In this document: positions 1-9,217 of the stretch, in pieces | How positions within the stretch are numbered: position 1 is the stretch's first letter | Layout: every line of letters begins with the position of its first letter | Source: Acinetobacter variabilis | GTDB taxonomy: Bacteria; Pseudomonadota; Gammaproteobacteria; Pseudomonadales; Moraxellaceae | Reading direction: 5' to 3' | Length of the DNA stretch: 64,000 bases | Assembly (NCBI RefSeq): GCF_000369625.1 | Contig: NZ_KB850113.1 | Location: 1,309,343 to 1,373,342, forward strand | The notes under the pieces: generated by a model | Databases searched by the model: none | What the model was told of the DNA's origin: nothing | The model's input: only the letters and a program-made list of their open reading frames with translations | Position numbers and translations under genes: made by a program

Positions 1-677
1 GGGTGCAGAAACTCAGGTGCACTAAAACAAAATGCATCCAGACTATCCATAACTGACTGAATCGATAGAAACTCATCTGGCTGCAAATATTGCAAGGAAA
101 AGATTGACTGTAGCTGTTTTAAGACATTCGCAGGAATCTCATGCCCACTTTGAATCCAATTACTGATACAAGGCTGAGTATAAACTTCGGCTTTAATCAT
201 AAAGGAGTCAATGATTTCAGCCTGCACAAGCGACATCTGTTTTAAGCAATTAGCAACTCGGTCAGGCGCATTAACCCATATATAGACTTGATCAATAATG
301 AGCTGACGGAGCTGTTTGGCTTTATCACGTAAAAACAGGGAATGCTGGGGCTTTAAATCGCCAGTCAGAAAGTAAATATCCTGAAAGAAAAACTCTTCCA
401 AAGCCTCTGCTTTAGCCAGACTGGAATCAATGTGCATTTCTGCTAAGGCATGAGGACTTTCCGGATTTAAATCTTGAGGTGTATATAGCTGGATATTTAA
501 TAAGCCATTAAGCAGATCAATTCGATGCTCATCTTGATGTATCTTGAACAAATTCTGGGCATTCATATGACCAACAAAAGCCATTTGATCCAGATACAGC
601 TGATTTAACTCAGGAAAAATACTGAGGCATTGTTGAGCGAGCTGTCTGAATGGCAGTAGCAAACCCTCCTGTTCCAT
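1..677 (-). CDS. Unidentified protein, 3' end beyond window
   Basis: An open frame runs on the minus strand from an ATG at 677 to the window edge without a stop, giving about 225 residues starting MEQEGLLLPFRQLAQQ. A GGAG-containing stretch lies inside the gene rather than upstream, so the ribosome site is weak. The protein is soluble, helical and rich in Leu, Gln and Glu. I see no signal peptide, membrane segment or catalytic motif, and I do not recognise the family. The 154-bp gap to the next gene, which is transcribed towards it, holds nothing I can identify. Confidence 0.6.
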   Translation of the reverse strand, partial: MEQEGLLLPFRQLAQQCLSIFPELNQLYLDQMAFVGHMNAQNLFKIHQDEHRIDLLNGLLNIQLYTPQDLNPESPHALAEMHIDSSLAKAEALEEFFFQDIYFLTGDLKPQHSLFLRDKAKQLRQLIIDQVYIWVNAPDRVANCLKQMSLVQAEIIDSFMIKAEVYTQPCISNWIQSGHEIPANVLKQLQSIFSLQYLQPDEFLSIQSVMDSLDAFCFSAPEFLH

Positions 678-831
678 ATTTCCCCCTTCGTTTTAACCCT
701 ATTGAGTTACAGACCTACTGAATTTCAATCCTTTAAAATCGCTTTTTCCTTTCTATTACAGAAATTGATACATGGTGATTTTTTAGACAATTCGATCTCA
801 ATGTAAAGCAAAGCAGGAATGATGAAAAGAC

Positions 832-1590
832 CTAGACTTCATCTTGCCGACGTCTGTCAGCCAACAGTTCTAGCCCCTGATAGATCTTGTTTTGTAAATA
901 CTCACGAAAATCAATCAGATCATTCTCGTGCTGCACATGATGAATCGGCTGCCGCGGCATAAACTGAAAGTAAAAAGGTAAGCGTTTGGGAAAAAGGTTT
1001 TTAGGCAAAGAAGGAATTACATCACCATGACGTAATAATTTATTGAGTTGGGGGATTTTTAATAATTTTTGAAAATACTTATGTTGAATGATTTTATTTG
1101 CATCAAATCCAATCTCATAGATTTCATCACCGCCAAGTGCAGCAAAAGGGACAATATCATATTGAAACTCTTGAGCTAATTTCAGAAAACCGTAACGCTC
1201 TTTCCAGATCAGCTGATACTGCTCACCTTCCCGTTTCAGCACTTCACGGTCACCACCCGGAAAGACCAGAATCGAGTAGCCTTGCTGCATGGCCGAGCGG
1301 ACATAGTCCTGTACACCATCAATAGCACCAAATTTCTTCACTGCTTCACGCCATAGCGGCACATAAAAATGGCTATGATCAGCAATACTGACTACAGCCA
1401 CTTGATGTTCGTTGTACAGGTAATCAATCAGCATTGGCGCATCAAAGATGCCATACATGGAATGATTACCCACATACATTGCAGGTCGACTGGCATCAAT
1501 ATTTTCAGCCCCTAAAAAAGTAGGCGTGAAATACAGTTTGGATAAGGCACTTAAGCGCCTGATCCATGCTCCGTCATGCTTGACCTGCAA
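832..1590 (-). CDS. Lysophospholipid acyltransferase family protein
   Basis: Likely membrane-associated 1-acyl-glycerol-phosphate acyltransferase type enzyme (PlsC/LPLAT superfamily), which would move an acyl group onto a glycerolipid or similar acceptor. The sequence has NHSMYGIFD, an HX4D-like catalytic block spaced slightly unusually, and later VFPGGDRE, which matches the FPEG-like substrate block. The frame can be extended to a GTG at 1665, but that overlaps the upstream ketoacyl-ACP synthase by 61 bases. The TTG at 1590 has a GGGAG ribosome site six bases upstream and removes all but 14 bases of overlap, so I prefer it (252 residues). It is the last gene of the hrpA / KAS III / acyltransferase run, which fits a lipid role. 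The substrate is not known. Confidence 0.75.
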   Translation of the reverse strand: MQVKHDGAWIRRLSALSKLYFTPTFLGAENIDASRPAMYVGNHSMYGIFDAPMLIDYLYNEHQVAVVSIADHSHFYVPLWREAVKKFGAIDGVQDYVRSAMQQGYSILVFPGGDREVLKREGEQYQLIWKERYGFLKLAQEFQYDIVPFAALGGDEIYEIGFDANKIIQHKYFQKLLKIPQLNKLLRHGDVIPSLPKNLFPKRLPFYFQFMPRQPIHHVQHENDLIDFREYLQNKIYQGLELLADRRRQDEV

Positions 1591-1604
1591 AATATGCTCC
1601 CGGC

Positions 1605-2714
1605 TTATGCCACGCGTTTTTGTACCAGGATTGAACCCACTGAGTAGCCTGCACCAAATGAACACAGTACGCCATATTCGCCGTCTTCAACTTCATTTGC
1701 AGTACGGTGTAAGGCAATGATGACACCTGCGGAAGAAGTATTGGCAAACTCATTCAGAATGATAGGTACCAGACCTGGTTTGGCATTTTCTTTACCCACT
1801 ACCAGTTTCAGAATTAATTCATTCATGCTGGCATTAGCTTGGTGCAACCAGAAGCGTTTCACATCTGTAGGGGCAATATGATTTTTCTCAAGTTGAGCAG
1901 TAATCATCTTGGCAACCAGTGGACACACTTCTTTAAATACCTTACGACCATCCTGACGGAAACGTTTGTCGTCGATATCCGCATTTTCTGACGTATTCAG
2001 GAAACCGAAGTTATTGCGGATATTGTTTGAGAACTGGGTAAATAATGAAGTATCAAGAATCTCGAAACCGGTTTTAGTTTCAGTATCTTCAATGATCGAT
2101 GCAGTTGCGACATCACCGAAAATAAAGTGACAGTCACGTGAACGGAAATCGGTATGTGCAGAGGTGATTTCAACATTCACCAGCAATACGCGACGTGCAC
2201 CTGCCTTGATGGCATCAGCAGCCTGTTTTAAACCGAAAGTGGCTGCTGAACATGCAACGTTCATGTCATAAGCATAACCTTGAATACCCAGAGCAGTCTG
2301 GATTTCAATCGCAACCGCAGGATAAGCACGTTGCAGGTTTGAACATGACAGGATCACGACATCGATATCTTCAGCAGTGACACCGGCATTTTCCATCGCC
2401 TGTTTTGCTGCGATCACGCCCCATTCTGCCTGAAGGGAAATTTCATCATCTGAACGTTCACGTAGATTTGGACGTAAACGTTTTGGATCGAGGATGCCAG
2501 TTTTTTCTGACACATAACGGCGTTGTACGCCTGACGCTTTTTCAATAAATTCTGCGCTAGAACCACGACGCGCATCTAATTCGCCTGCAGCGATTTTATC
2601 TGCATTTTCGTGATTATACAGTTCCACATAAGCATTTAAACTTTCAACTAACTCTTCATTGGTAATGACATCTTCCGGATGGAACAAGCCAGTACCCGTA
2701 ATACGGATGCCCAT
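1605..2714 (-). CDS. Beta-ketoacyl-ACP synthase III family protein
   Basis: FabH-like condensing enzyme of the thiolase fold, 369 residues, longer than E. coli FabH (317). It would condense an acyl-CoA with malonyl-ACP to start or extend an acyl chain. The catalytic triad is visible: Cys in [10 protein letters not shown], His in [10 protein letters not shown] and Asn in FANTSSAG near the C terminus. An N-terminal insertion around residues 30-95 (many charged residues) accounts for the extra length and is typical of the longer FabH-like group found in Acinetobacter and Pseudomonas. The ATG has a GGAG ribosome site. It lies 30 bases after hrpA and overlaps the acyltransferase, so the three are probably co-transcribed. 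Whether it is the housekeeping initiator or a specialised paralogue cannot be told from the sequence. Confidence 0.85.
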   Translation of the reverse strand: MGIRITGTGLFHPEDVITNEELVESLNAYVELYNHENADKIAAGELDARRGSSAEFIEKASGVQRRYVSEKTGILDPKRLRPNLRERSDDEISLQAEWGVIAAKQAMENAGVTAEDIDVVILSCSNLQRAYPAVAIEIQTALGIQGYAYDMNVACSAATFGLKQAADAIKAGARRVLLVNVEITSAHTDFRSRDCHFIFGDVATASIIEDTETKTGFEILDTSLFTQFSNNIRNNFGFLNTSENADIDDKRFRQDGRKVFKEVCPLVAKMITAQLEKNHIAPTDVKRFWLHQANASMNELILKLVVGKENAKPGLVPIILNEFANTSSAGVIIALHRTANEVEDGEYGVLCSFGAGYSVGSILVQKRVA

Positions 2715-2744
2715 GTAAAACTCCTTCTCAAAATGACCTATATC

Positions 2745-5700
2745 TTAACTGATTCCAAGACGTTCCCATACTTTTTGCAGGCGAGTTGGAGAAACGGGTG
2801 TTTTCGTTTTCATCGGTTGAGAAAACAATGAGATCCTTAACTCCTCAACCATAAAATACAATTCTTTAAGGCGAGCGTCATTTTTAAACTGAAATAATTT
2901 TTCCATCCACGGATCAATTTGGTCAATGGCGGAATCATCCCTCTGTAGGTTATTTGGCAAGCGCTCTAAACGCAAGATCAGGGCTTTCAAATAACGTGGA
3001 AATTCTGACCATACGTCGGAAGGTTTCCGATAAACGAAGTCAGAAAGACTCATCAAATCAAGCTGATCCTCAATATCATCAATATTTTTTCCAAATATAG
3101 ATGGGTCTAAAACCAGTAATTTACGACGGATTTCCTGCCACTGGATATAAATATCCGTGATTTCTTTCAGTGCAGTCTGGCCATGAGTCAGGAAAGATTT
3201 TTTTACATCCTCCACCAACTTTTGGAACTCTTGCATATTGACAGGCAGCTCATTAATTGACAGGTGCAGTGTGGCATAAACTAACATTTGCTCCAGTTGG
3301 GCCTTATCGCCAAGCGGTGAATATGCCAGTGCCAGCGGTTTGGAAATCTGTTTTTTCAGCTGACGCACCAGATCTCCGAGCTGCATATGCACCAGTCGAA
3401 TAATCCCTTCACGGTGCTGTTTGACCGCTTCAGCCTGATCATTAAAGGTCTGAATCACGACACCAGATTCATCTTTCTGTTCCAGTGCAGCGAAGTCTTT
3501 GGTCGGAACCAGTGCCTGATATTGCTTGACCACTACACCCGTCACTTTTTGCGACGCTTCAAAGACAAAGTTTTCTGGGAAAGTTTTAAATTCACCTTTT
3601 AACTGTTTCACCGGACTATGAGTTTCAGTACGGCAACGGGCTTTCAGTTCGGCAAGATCACGGCCTTGTTCAATCACACGACCTTTTTCATCAATCACCT
3701 TGATCAAAGGCAAGAGATATTGCTCAACCCGATCCAGGCTAAAATCTTTTTCTGTAATCTGCTCGCCACGCAATTGGAAAGCTAGAAAACTGAAAATATG
3801 CTCACGTAGATTGACTGCATCAATACGGGCTGCCAGCTTTTTCGCAGTATCTGGAATCGGCACCAGACTACGGCGTTTATCTTTAGGTAAACTCTTTAAT
3901 AAAGCTTCGATCAGCTCCAGACGCCAGCCCGGAATCCCCCATGACCAAATATTTTCATCGACCTGCGGCAAAGCCTGCAGCGGGATTTTAACCGTTGCAC
4001 CATCTTCATCATGACTTGGGTCAAAACGGTAACTGGTCGCCAGACGCAATTCACCATTACGTAAATAATCCGGAAACTGCTGTGTGGTCGGACGATCATT
4101 CAGCCAAAGCGCATCATCATCAATAAACAGATAACGTGGATCATGTGGCTCTACTGTCGCACGCCAGTCCTCAAAACTGCGGCGACTGGCTACTTCTGGT
4201 GGCACTTTGGAGGCATAAAACTGGTAAATGGTTTCTTCATCCACGACCAAGTCACGACGGCGTAGCTTGTCTTCTACCCGCTCCACTTCTTCCAGTTTCA
4301 GCAAATTATGCTTCAAGAAGGGTGGATTAATGCCGAGATTACCAGTAGTCAGTGCATCACGCAGGAAGATTTCATGCGCAGCCGGCTGATCCACTTTCTC
4401 ATAATTGACCGGACGTTTCGGCTCGATGATTAGACCAAACAGAGAAATCTGATCATACGCATTGACCACACCCGCCTTTTTCGACCAGTGTGGTTCGAAA
4501 TAATGATGTTTCAGTAAGTCACGCGCAGCCAGCAAAATCCATTCCGGCTCAATTTTCGCTAGAGTTCGTAAATACACCTGCGAGGTTTCAACCATTTCAA
4601 AAGCCATTACCCATGGGGTATTGGTTTTGTGCAGCGTTGATGCCGGGAAAATTCGTGCTTTCTGCTGACGGACTGCCATAAATACATTACGTTCATCAGT
4701 CTTGTTGCCAATAAAAGACAGTAAGCCGGTCAATAAAGCGCGATGCAGATTTTCATAACTGGCTTTCTTTTCATTAAAGGACAGCTTTAAGCCTTTAGCC
4801 AGATCCACCAGCTGCTCATGAGTTTTCTTCCATTCACGCAGACGTAACCAGCTCAGGAAATGATTACGTGCAAAAGTACGACGTTTGTTTTCGCTCATAC
4901 TTTCACTGTTGTTATGCAAGGTATCCCAGAGCTTGATATAAAACAGGAAATCTGAATCTGCTTCACGGAACAAGGCATGTTTCTGATCAGCCTGCATCTG
5001 CTTATCCGCAGGACGTTCACGTGGGTCTTGTACTGCCAGAGCTGCAACAATCACCAAAGCTTCATTCAGCGCACCAAAATGAGCACCGCCAAGAATCATT
5101 CGCGCCAGACGTGGATCAATTGGCATTTTTGCCATTTGCTGACCGATTTTGGTTAGAGAATCTCCCTTGCCTTGAAGTCCTCCTCTCGTAAAGGAGGATT
5201 TAGGAGGATTAGTAGAATCTCCCCCCACCCCTCTTTCAGAAAGAGGGGCTTTACTTTTCTCCACCATCGCCCCAAGCTCAATCAAGAGCTTGCGACCATC
5301 ATTGACCAGACGATGATCTGGCGGCTCAATGAAATCGAAATCTTCCAGTGAACCTAGGCCCAGACTTTGCATCTGTAAAATAACGGATGCCAGATTGGTC
5401 CGTTTAATCTCTGGTTCGGTAAATTCAGGACGACTTAAAAAGTCCTCTTCACTATACAGACGAATACAGACGCCTGGCGCAATACGACCACAACGGCCTT
5501 TACGCTGATTGGCAGCAGCTTGAGAAACCGCTTCGATCGGTAAGCGCTGCACCCGTGAACGATAGTTATAACGGGAAATACGGGCAAAACCGCTATCAAT
5601 CACATAACGGATATTAGGTACAGTCAGTGCAGTTTCTGCTACGTTCGTGGCGATAATAATGCGTCGGCCGCCGCCCGATGGATTAAAGATCTTTTGCTGT

Positions 5701-6689
5701 TCAGCCAGCGCTAGACGCGCATATAAAGGAAGTACCTCAGTATGACGTGGACCATGCTTGATCAGAGTTTCCTGCAGTTCACGAATCTCCTGTTCGGTAC
5801 TGGCAAAAATCAGGATATCGGCATGTTCTGGATGACCTTTTTCCTGTGCATCCTGAAAACATTCTTCTACAGCTGCAACCACTGCACGTGGCAGATTTTC
5901 TTCAAAATCATCAAATTCGTCGTCATCACTGCCGACAATGCTCATTTCAGAAATTGGACGATAACGCACTTCTACCGGATAGCTACGCCCTTCCACTTCA
6001 TAGATCGGCGCGCCATTAAAGTAGTTACTGAAACGGTTTACGTCCAGCGTTGCCGAAGTAATGATGACTTTTAGATCTTTACGACGCGGCAACAGCTGCT
6101 TGAGATAACCCATGATGAAATCGATATTCAGCGAGCGTTCATGCGCTTCATCGATAATAATGGTGTCGTATTTGGTCAGGAACCGGTCATTGGCCAGCTC
6201 TGCCAATAAAATACCATCCGTCATCAAACGGACAATCGAATCCTGCGAGCCCTGTTCATTAAAACGAACCTTAAAGGAAATTGATTCACCCAGTTTCTCG
6301 CCAACTTCTTCCGCAATACGCTGTGATACGCTACGCGCAGCCAGACGACGTGGCTGGGTATGGCCAATCAGACCAGTCAGGCCGCGACCTGCCAGCATGG
6401 CGATTTGTGGTAATTGCGTGGTTTTACCGGAACCGGTTTCACCAGCCACAATAATAACCTGATGCTGCTGAATCGCTTCAATCAGCTTGTCTGCATACTG
6501 GGTAACAGGCAGATCCTGATTCAGCTTGATATTGGGAATGCGTTCGATACGCTGCATGACTTTGGCATGCGATTTTTCAAATAATTCTTGATATTGCTTT
6601 TGGTTGGCATCTTTACCTTTTTGGAGTCGATTTAAACGATGACGGTCACGCGCCATAACGAGCTGATCTACATTTAAAGGACTCTGCAC
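2745..6689 (-). CDS. hrpA: ATP-dependent RNA helicase HrpA
   Basis: DEAH-box RNA helicase acting on mRNA and stalled ribosomes. Motif I is GETGSGKTTQLPQ, the DEAH box is IIIDEAHERSLN, and TSATLD and QRKGRCGR are motifs III and VI. The C-terminal half matches the long HrpA-specific region (DUF3418). Length is about 1314 residues against 1300 in E. coli. The frame opens at a TTG at 6719; I prefer the GTG at 6689, which has AGGTG eight bases upstream and leaves about ten residues before the block (VMARDRHRLNRL) that aligns with the E. coli N terminus. An ATG at 6656 is also possible. About 33 residues around positions 480-512 have no counterpart in the family and come from a palindromic repeat inserted in frame (see 5157-5256). 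Confidence 0.93.
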   Translation of the reverse strand: MQSPLNVDQLVMARDRHRLNRLQKGKDANQKQYQELFEKSHAKVMQRIERIPNIKLNQDLPVTQYADKLIEAIQQHQVIIVAGETGSGKTTQLPQIAMLAGRGLTGLIGHTQPRRLAARSVSQRIAEEVGEKLGESISFKVRFNEQGSQDSIVRLMTDGILLAELANDRFLTKYDTIIIDEAHERSLNIDFIMGYLKQLLPRRKDLKVIITSATLDVNRFSNYFNGAPIYEVEGRSYPVEVRYRPISEMSIVGSDDDEFDDFEENLPRAVVAAVEECFQDAQEKGHPEHADILIFASTEQEIRELQETLIKHGPRHTEVLPLYARLALAEQQKIFNPSGGGRRIIIATNVAETALTVPNIRYVIDSGFARISRYNYRSRVQRLPIEAVSQAAANQRKGRCGRIAPGVCIRLYSEEDFLSRPEFTEPEIKRTNLASVILQMQSLGLGSLEDFDFIEPPDHRLVNDGRKLLIELGAMVEKSKAPLSERGVGGDSTNPPKSSFTRGGLQGKGDSLTKIGQQMAKMPIDPRLARMILGGAHFGALNEALVIVAALAVQDPRERPADKQMQADQKHALFREADSDFLFYIKLWDTLHNNSESMSENKRRTFARNHFLSWLRLREWKKTHEQLVDLAKGLKLSFNEKKASYENLHRALLTGLLSFIGNKTDERNVFMAVRQQKARIFPASTLHKTNTPWVMAFEMVETSQVYLRTLAKIEPEWILLAARDLLKHHYFEPHWSKKAGVVNAYDQISLFGLIIEPKRPVNYEKVDQPAAHEIFLRDALTTGNLGINPPFLKHNLLKLEEVERVEDKLRRRDLVVDEETIYQFYASKVPPEVASRRSFEDWRATVEPHDPRYLFIDDDALWLNDRPTTQQFPDYLRNGELRLATSYRFDPSHDEDGATVKIPLQALPQVDENIWSWGIPGWRLELIEALLKSLPKDKRRSLVPIPDTAKKLAARIDAVNLREHIFSFLAFQLRGEQITEKDFSLDRVEQYLLPLIKVIDEKGRVIEQGRDLAELKARCRTETHSPVKQLKGEFKTFPENFVFEASQKVTGVVVKQYQALVPTKDFAALEQKDESGVVIQTFNDQAEAVKQHREGIIRLVHMQLGDLVRQLKKQISKPLALAYSPLGDKAQLEQMLVYATLHLSINELPVNMQEFQKLVEDVKKSFLTHGQTALKEITDIYIQWQEIRRKLLVLDPSIFGKNIDDIEDQLDLMSLSDFVYRKPSDVWSEFPRYLKALILRLERLPNNLQRDDSAIDQIDPWMEKLFQFKNDARLKELYFMVEELRISLFSQPMKTKTPVSPTRLQKVWERLGIS
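5157..5256. repeat. Palindromic repeat element inserted in frame in hrpA
   Basis: Two hairpins sit inside the hrpA reading frame. One is a perfect 10-bp inverted repeat with a one-base centre (CCCCTCTTTC at 5228-5237 and its complement at 5239-5248). The other has 7-bp arms at 5178-5184 and 5192-5198. AGGAGGATT also occurs twice in tandem (5192-5200 and 5202-5210). On the coding strand the segment reads through without a stop and encodes a Gly/Ser/Pro-rich stretch (SERGVGGDSTNPPKSS) between the conserved blocks LIELGAMVE and IGQQMAKMPIDPRLARM. This looks like a dispersed REP/RPE-type element that landed in the gene. Exact borders are uncertain by several bases. Confidence 0.75.
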
Positions 6690-7051
6690 TGAGAAAACAC
6701 CTGATATAAAAAAAGACAATAGGCAGCTATTTTACGCTGTATTGCCCCTAAGCGAAAGAACGGCCATTTTGAATATTTTTATAATTTTTTAATTTTTGCC
6801 CTTGAATTTTACTGCTTGCGGCATCATGTCTGAAGAGGCATTAAACCGGGGTGAGTCTTGTCATGATGTATTCACCATTCTACGGTTGAATCATTTATAT
6901 CATGAGCAATGCTGTTTGCGCTGATGGTGTTTTATTTTTAGCTTAATTCGGTTTTTCCGATGTATGTTATGTAAAAATACTGTTTCAGCAAGAAAAATAA
7001 TTTCTGTACCCTATTGGAAATTAAATACAAACCTCAATCATGGAGACAATG
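6690..7051. other. Intergenic region, hrpA/ahpC divergent promoters
   Basis: A 360-bp gene-free stretch between the divergently transcribed hrpA and ahpC. It must hold both promoters and probably an oxidative-stress operator for ahpC, but I could not assign a convincing -35/-10 pair or an OxyR half-site pattern by eye. Confidence 0.5.
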
Positions 7052-7615
7052 ATGAGCTTAATTAATACTGAAGTTAAACCGTTCAAAACAACTGCGTTCC
7101 AAAATGGTAAATTTATCGAAGTAACAGAAGCTGACCTTAAAGGTAAATGGTCTGTAGTATTCTTCTACCCAGCTGACTTCACTTTCGTTTGCCCAACTGA
7201 ACTTGGCGACCTTGCTGACAACTACGAAGAATTCAAAAAATTAGGCGTTGAAATCTACTCAGTTTCTACTGACACTCACTTCACTCACAAAGCTTGGCAC
7301 GATTCTTCTGAAGAAATCAAAAAAATCCAATACGTAATGGTTGGCGATCCTACTTGGACTCTTGCTAAAAACTTCGACGTACTAATCGAAGCTGACGGCC
7401 TTGCTGACCGTGGTACTTTCGTGATCGATCCAGAAGGTAAAATCCAAATCGTTGAAATCAACGCTGGCGGTATCGGTCGTGATGCTCAAGAACTTCTTCG
7501 TAAAGTTAAAGCAGCTCAATACGTACACGCTCACCCAGGCGAAGTTTGCCCAGCTAAATGGAAAGAAGGCGACGCAACTCTTGCTCCTTCAATCGACCTA
7601 GTTGGTAAAATCTAA
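7052..7615 (+). CDS. ahpC: Alkyl hydroperoxide reductase subunit C (peroxiredoxin)
   Basis: Typical 2-Cys peroxiredoxin that reduces H2O2 and organic peroxides in the cytoplasm and is re-reduced by AhpF. Peroxidatic Cys47 lies in FTFVCPTE and resolving Cys166 in [10 protein letters not shown]; the C-terminal YF-type/GKI end (LVGKI) is intact. Length is 187 residues, the same as E. coli AhpC. Three ATGs lie close together (7040, 7049, 7052); GGAG at 7042-7045 is spaced six bases from the last one, which also gives the family start MSLINTE. The base composition of the coding strand (repeated GAA, GCT, AAC choices) is that of a highly expressed gene. It is monocistronic, with its own terminator. 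ahpF is 1.6 kb away rather than adjacent as in E. coli. Confidence 0.97.
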   Translation: MSLINTEVKPFKTTAFQNGKFIEVTEADLKGKWSVVFFYPADFTFVCPTELGDLADNYEEFKKLGVEIYSVSTDTHFTHKAWHDSSEEIKKIQYVMVGDPTWTLAKNFDVLIEADGLADRGTFVIDPEGKIQIVEINAGGIGRDAQELLRKVKAAQYVHAHPGEVCPAKWKEGDATLAPSIDLVGKI

Positions 7616-7638
7616 TCTGTATTAGATTGAACTGATTC

Positions 7639-7669
7639 AAAAAAACCACGCTTTTAGCGTGGTTTTTTA
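7639..7669 (+). terminator. Rho-independent terminator of ahpC
   Basis: The stem AACCACGC / GCGTGGTT has a TTTTA loop and is flanked by A-run and T-run (GGTTTTTTAT), 24 bases after the ahpC stop. Confidence 0.92.
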
Positions 7670-7908
7670 TTTGAACATTTATTTGATTGCTCTATTGGCC
7701 AACCGTTTTATTTTCCTTTTCCTTCTATCTAAAGCCATCCTGCCAAATCTTTATTTTTCACTTTAAAGATCATATAAAAATCAGGCATGCATATTGCATC
7801 CTCTTAATAACAATCCCCTACTTATGCTTACAATTCAGTTATACATCTTCAATGTCAGTTGGCATAAGTTCAAGACATAAGATAATAATATTCAGTGGAG
7901 GAAAACGT

Positions 7909-8115
7909 ATGCAAAAACTGCTAACCGTGATCTCATGGGCTTATAGTCCTTCTAGCCGCCACCTGAAAATCATTTATAGCAATGGCGATATAGAGCTCTA
8001 CCATCCTGTTCCCGAATTTGTTTATGACAACCTGTTAAGACGACAAGATAAAATGGCCTTTGTACAGAAGTATCTTGAATACAACTTACATTTTGACCGG
8101 GTTTGCCTATTTTAA
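7909..8115 (+). CDS. KTSC domain-containing small protein
   Basis: A 68-residue protein starting MQKLLTVISWAYSPSS. The ATG at 7909 has a strong GGAGG ribosome site six bases upstream (7898-7902), so the longer upstream open frame from 7687 is not used. The pattern SSRHLKIIYSNGDIELYHPVPEFVYDNLL matches the short beta-rich KTSC domain, in which a hydrophobic strand is followed by an xNGxxYxYxxVP-type segment and a helix. Molecular function of free-standing KTSC proteins is not established. The gene stands alone downstream of ahpC and converges with the methyltransferase gene. Confidence 0.75.
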   Translation: MQKLLTVISWAYSPSSRHLKIIYSNGDIELYHPVPEFVYDNLLRRQDKMAFVQKYLEYNLHFDRVCLF

Positions 8116-8131
8116 TTTAACTAATTTCTAC

Positions 8132-8722
8132 TTAACGATAAGTCACCATGAGTAAGCCAGCTCCAATCGGCAATGTACTCATGATGAAACGTGAATCCTG
8201 CTGGATCAGCTGAATAAATTCTTCTACTTCCGCAGCATGTGAAATCACATTATCCACCAGCAATACTCCACCTTTTGGCTTGAGCAATCGGGCCAAATGG
8301 GTCCAATAATCCACATAAGCATCACGTTCCGCATCTAACAATATAAAATCAAATACGTCCTGCTCAGCTTGCAGATAATACAAGGCATCTGTCACTTTAA
8401 AATCAATCAAATCCTTTAAGTCTAGCTGATTTGCATACTGCTCGGCCTGCGTAACTCTTTCTGCATCTATTTCTAATGTTGTAATCATCGCTTGAGTCTG
8501 CCGGGCAGCTTCGGCCAGCCATAAAGTGGAATAGCCTGTAGAAGTCCCAATTTCCAGAATACGTTTGGACTGCTGGGCACGAATGAGTAATGATAAAAAT
8601 CGGCCTGATTCAGGCTCAATATTTCGATAGCGTTGCAGACGTTCAGTTTGCTGAAGATCATGCGCATGAAAGGTCTTATACAGTTCCTGCATGAAACTTT
8701 CAAAATGTTGTAATTGATTCAT
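8132..8722 (-). CDS. O-methyltransferase (class I SAM-dependent)
   Basis: A 196-residue catechol-O-methyltransferase-like protein. The SAM-binding glycine motif is ILEIGTSTGYST (residues about 55-66), followed by the acidic TLEIDAERV and the FDFILLDAERDAY segment that in the family carries the metal-binding Asp; LLVDNVI is the next conserved strand. It would methylate a hydroxyl group of a small molecule, with an unknown substrate. The start ATG at 8722 follows a GGAAGAG-like sequence. It is followed upstream, on the same strand, by the DUF1653 gene, 43 bases away, so the two may be co-transcribed. Confidence 0.85.
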   Translation of the reverse strand: MNQLQHFESFMQELYKTFHAHDLQQTERLQRYRNIEPESGRFLSLLIRAQQSKRILEIGTSTGYSTLWLAEAARQTQAMITTLEIDAERVTQAEQYANQLDLKDLIDFKVTDALYYLQAEQDVFDFILLDAERDAYVDYWTHLARLLKPKGGVLLVDNVISHAAEVEEFIQLIQQDSRFIMSTLPIGAGLLMVTYR

Positions 8723-8765
8723 TGCTCTTCCCTGAGGTTATCTAAATAAATTTTTTATGGATTGA

Positions 8766-8984
8766 TTAAAGTGCCTGAACCAATTTAAAGCGTTCTACTT
8801 CACGATCATCACTGGTATTAATACTTTCTGTAAACATGGATAGCGGTCGAACCCAAATCGAATAGTCACCATAAAGACATTGATAAACCACCAGCTTTTC
8901 CTCCGTTTCACTATGTGTTGCCACATGCAGGACCTGATAAAGTTTACCCTTATAATGTTGATAAATACCGCGTTGTAATTCCAT
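8766..8984 (-). CDS. DUF1653 domain-containing protein
   Basis: A 72-residue protein that matches the DUF1653 pattern: GIYQHYKGKLYQVLHVATHSET near the start, then VVYQCLYGDYSIWVRPLSMF. In this family the conserved RxGxYxHYKGxxYxV and WxRPxxMF blocks form a small beta barrel. The biological role is not known. It starts with an ATG at 8984 and lies directly upstream of the O-methyltransferase gene. Confidence 0.85.
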   Translation of the reverse strand: MELQRGIYQHYKGKLYQVLHVATHSETEEKLVVYQCLYGDYSIWVRPLSMFTESINTSDDREVERFKLVQAL

Positions 8985-9151
8985 CGTTCAACTCTCAAAT
9001 GCAGAATTCCAATCTTAACTGAAAAAGACCAATCACACTTTAAACTACTTGAAAATTCATGCTAAGCACCCATATATAAGCTTGAAATTAATCATGAATT
9101 TTTCAATACATTTGCAAAACCGATCAAATTTATAAGAACAAACTGTTTTAT

Positions 9152-9186
9152 CTATTTATCGATTTGGCTTAGTATCTACTTATCGA
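9152..9186. promoter_or_regulatory. Imperfect direct repeat upstream of ahpF
   Basis: CTATTTATCGA (9152-9162) and CTACTTATCGA (9176-9186) differ at one base and are spaced 24 bp apart, about two helical turns, ending 31 bp before the ahpF start. This spacing suits a regulator that binds one face of the helix. No regulator is proven; it does not match the classical OxyR pattern convincingly. Confidence 0.35.
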
Positions 9187-9217
9187 ATGAATTCTTACTC
9201 CTTTGGAGACGTTAGCA

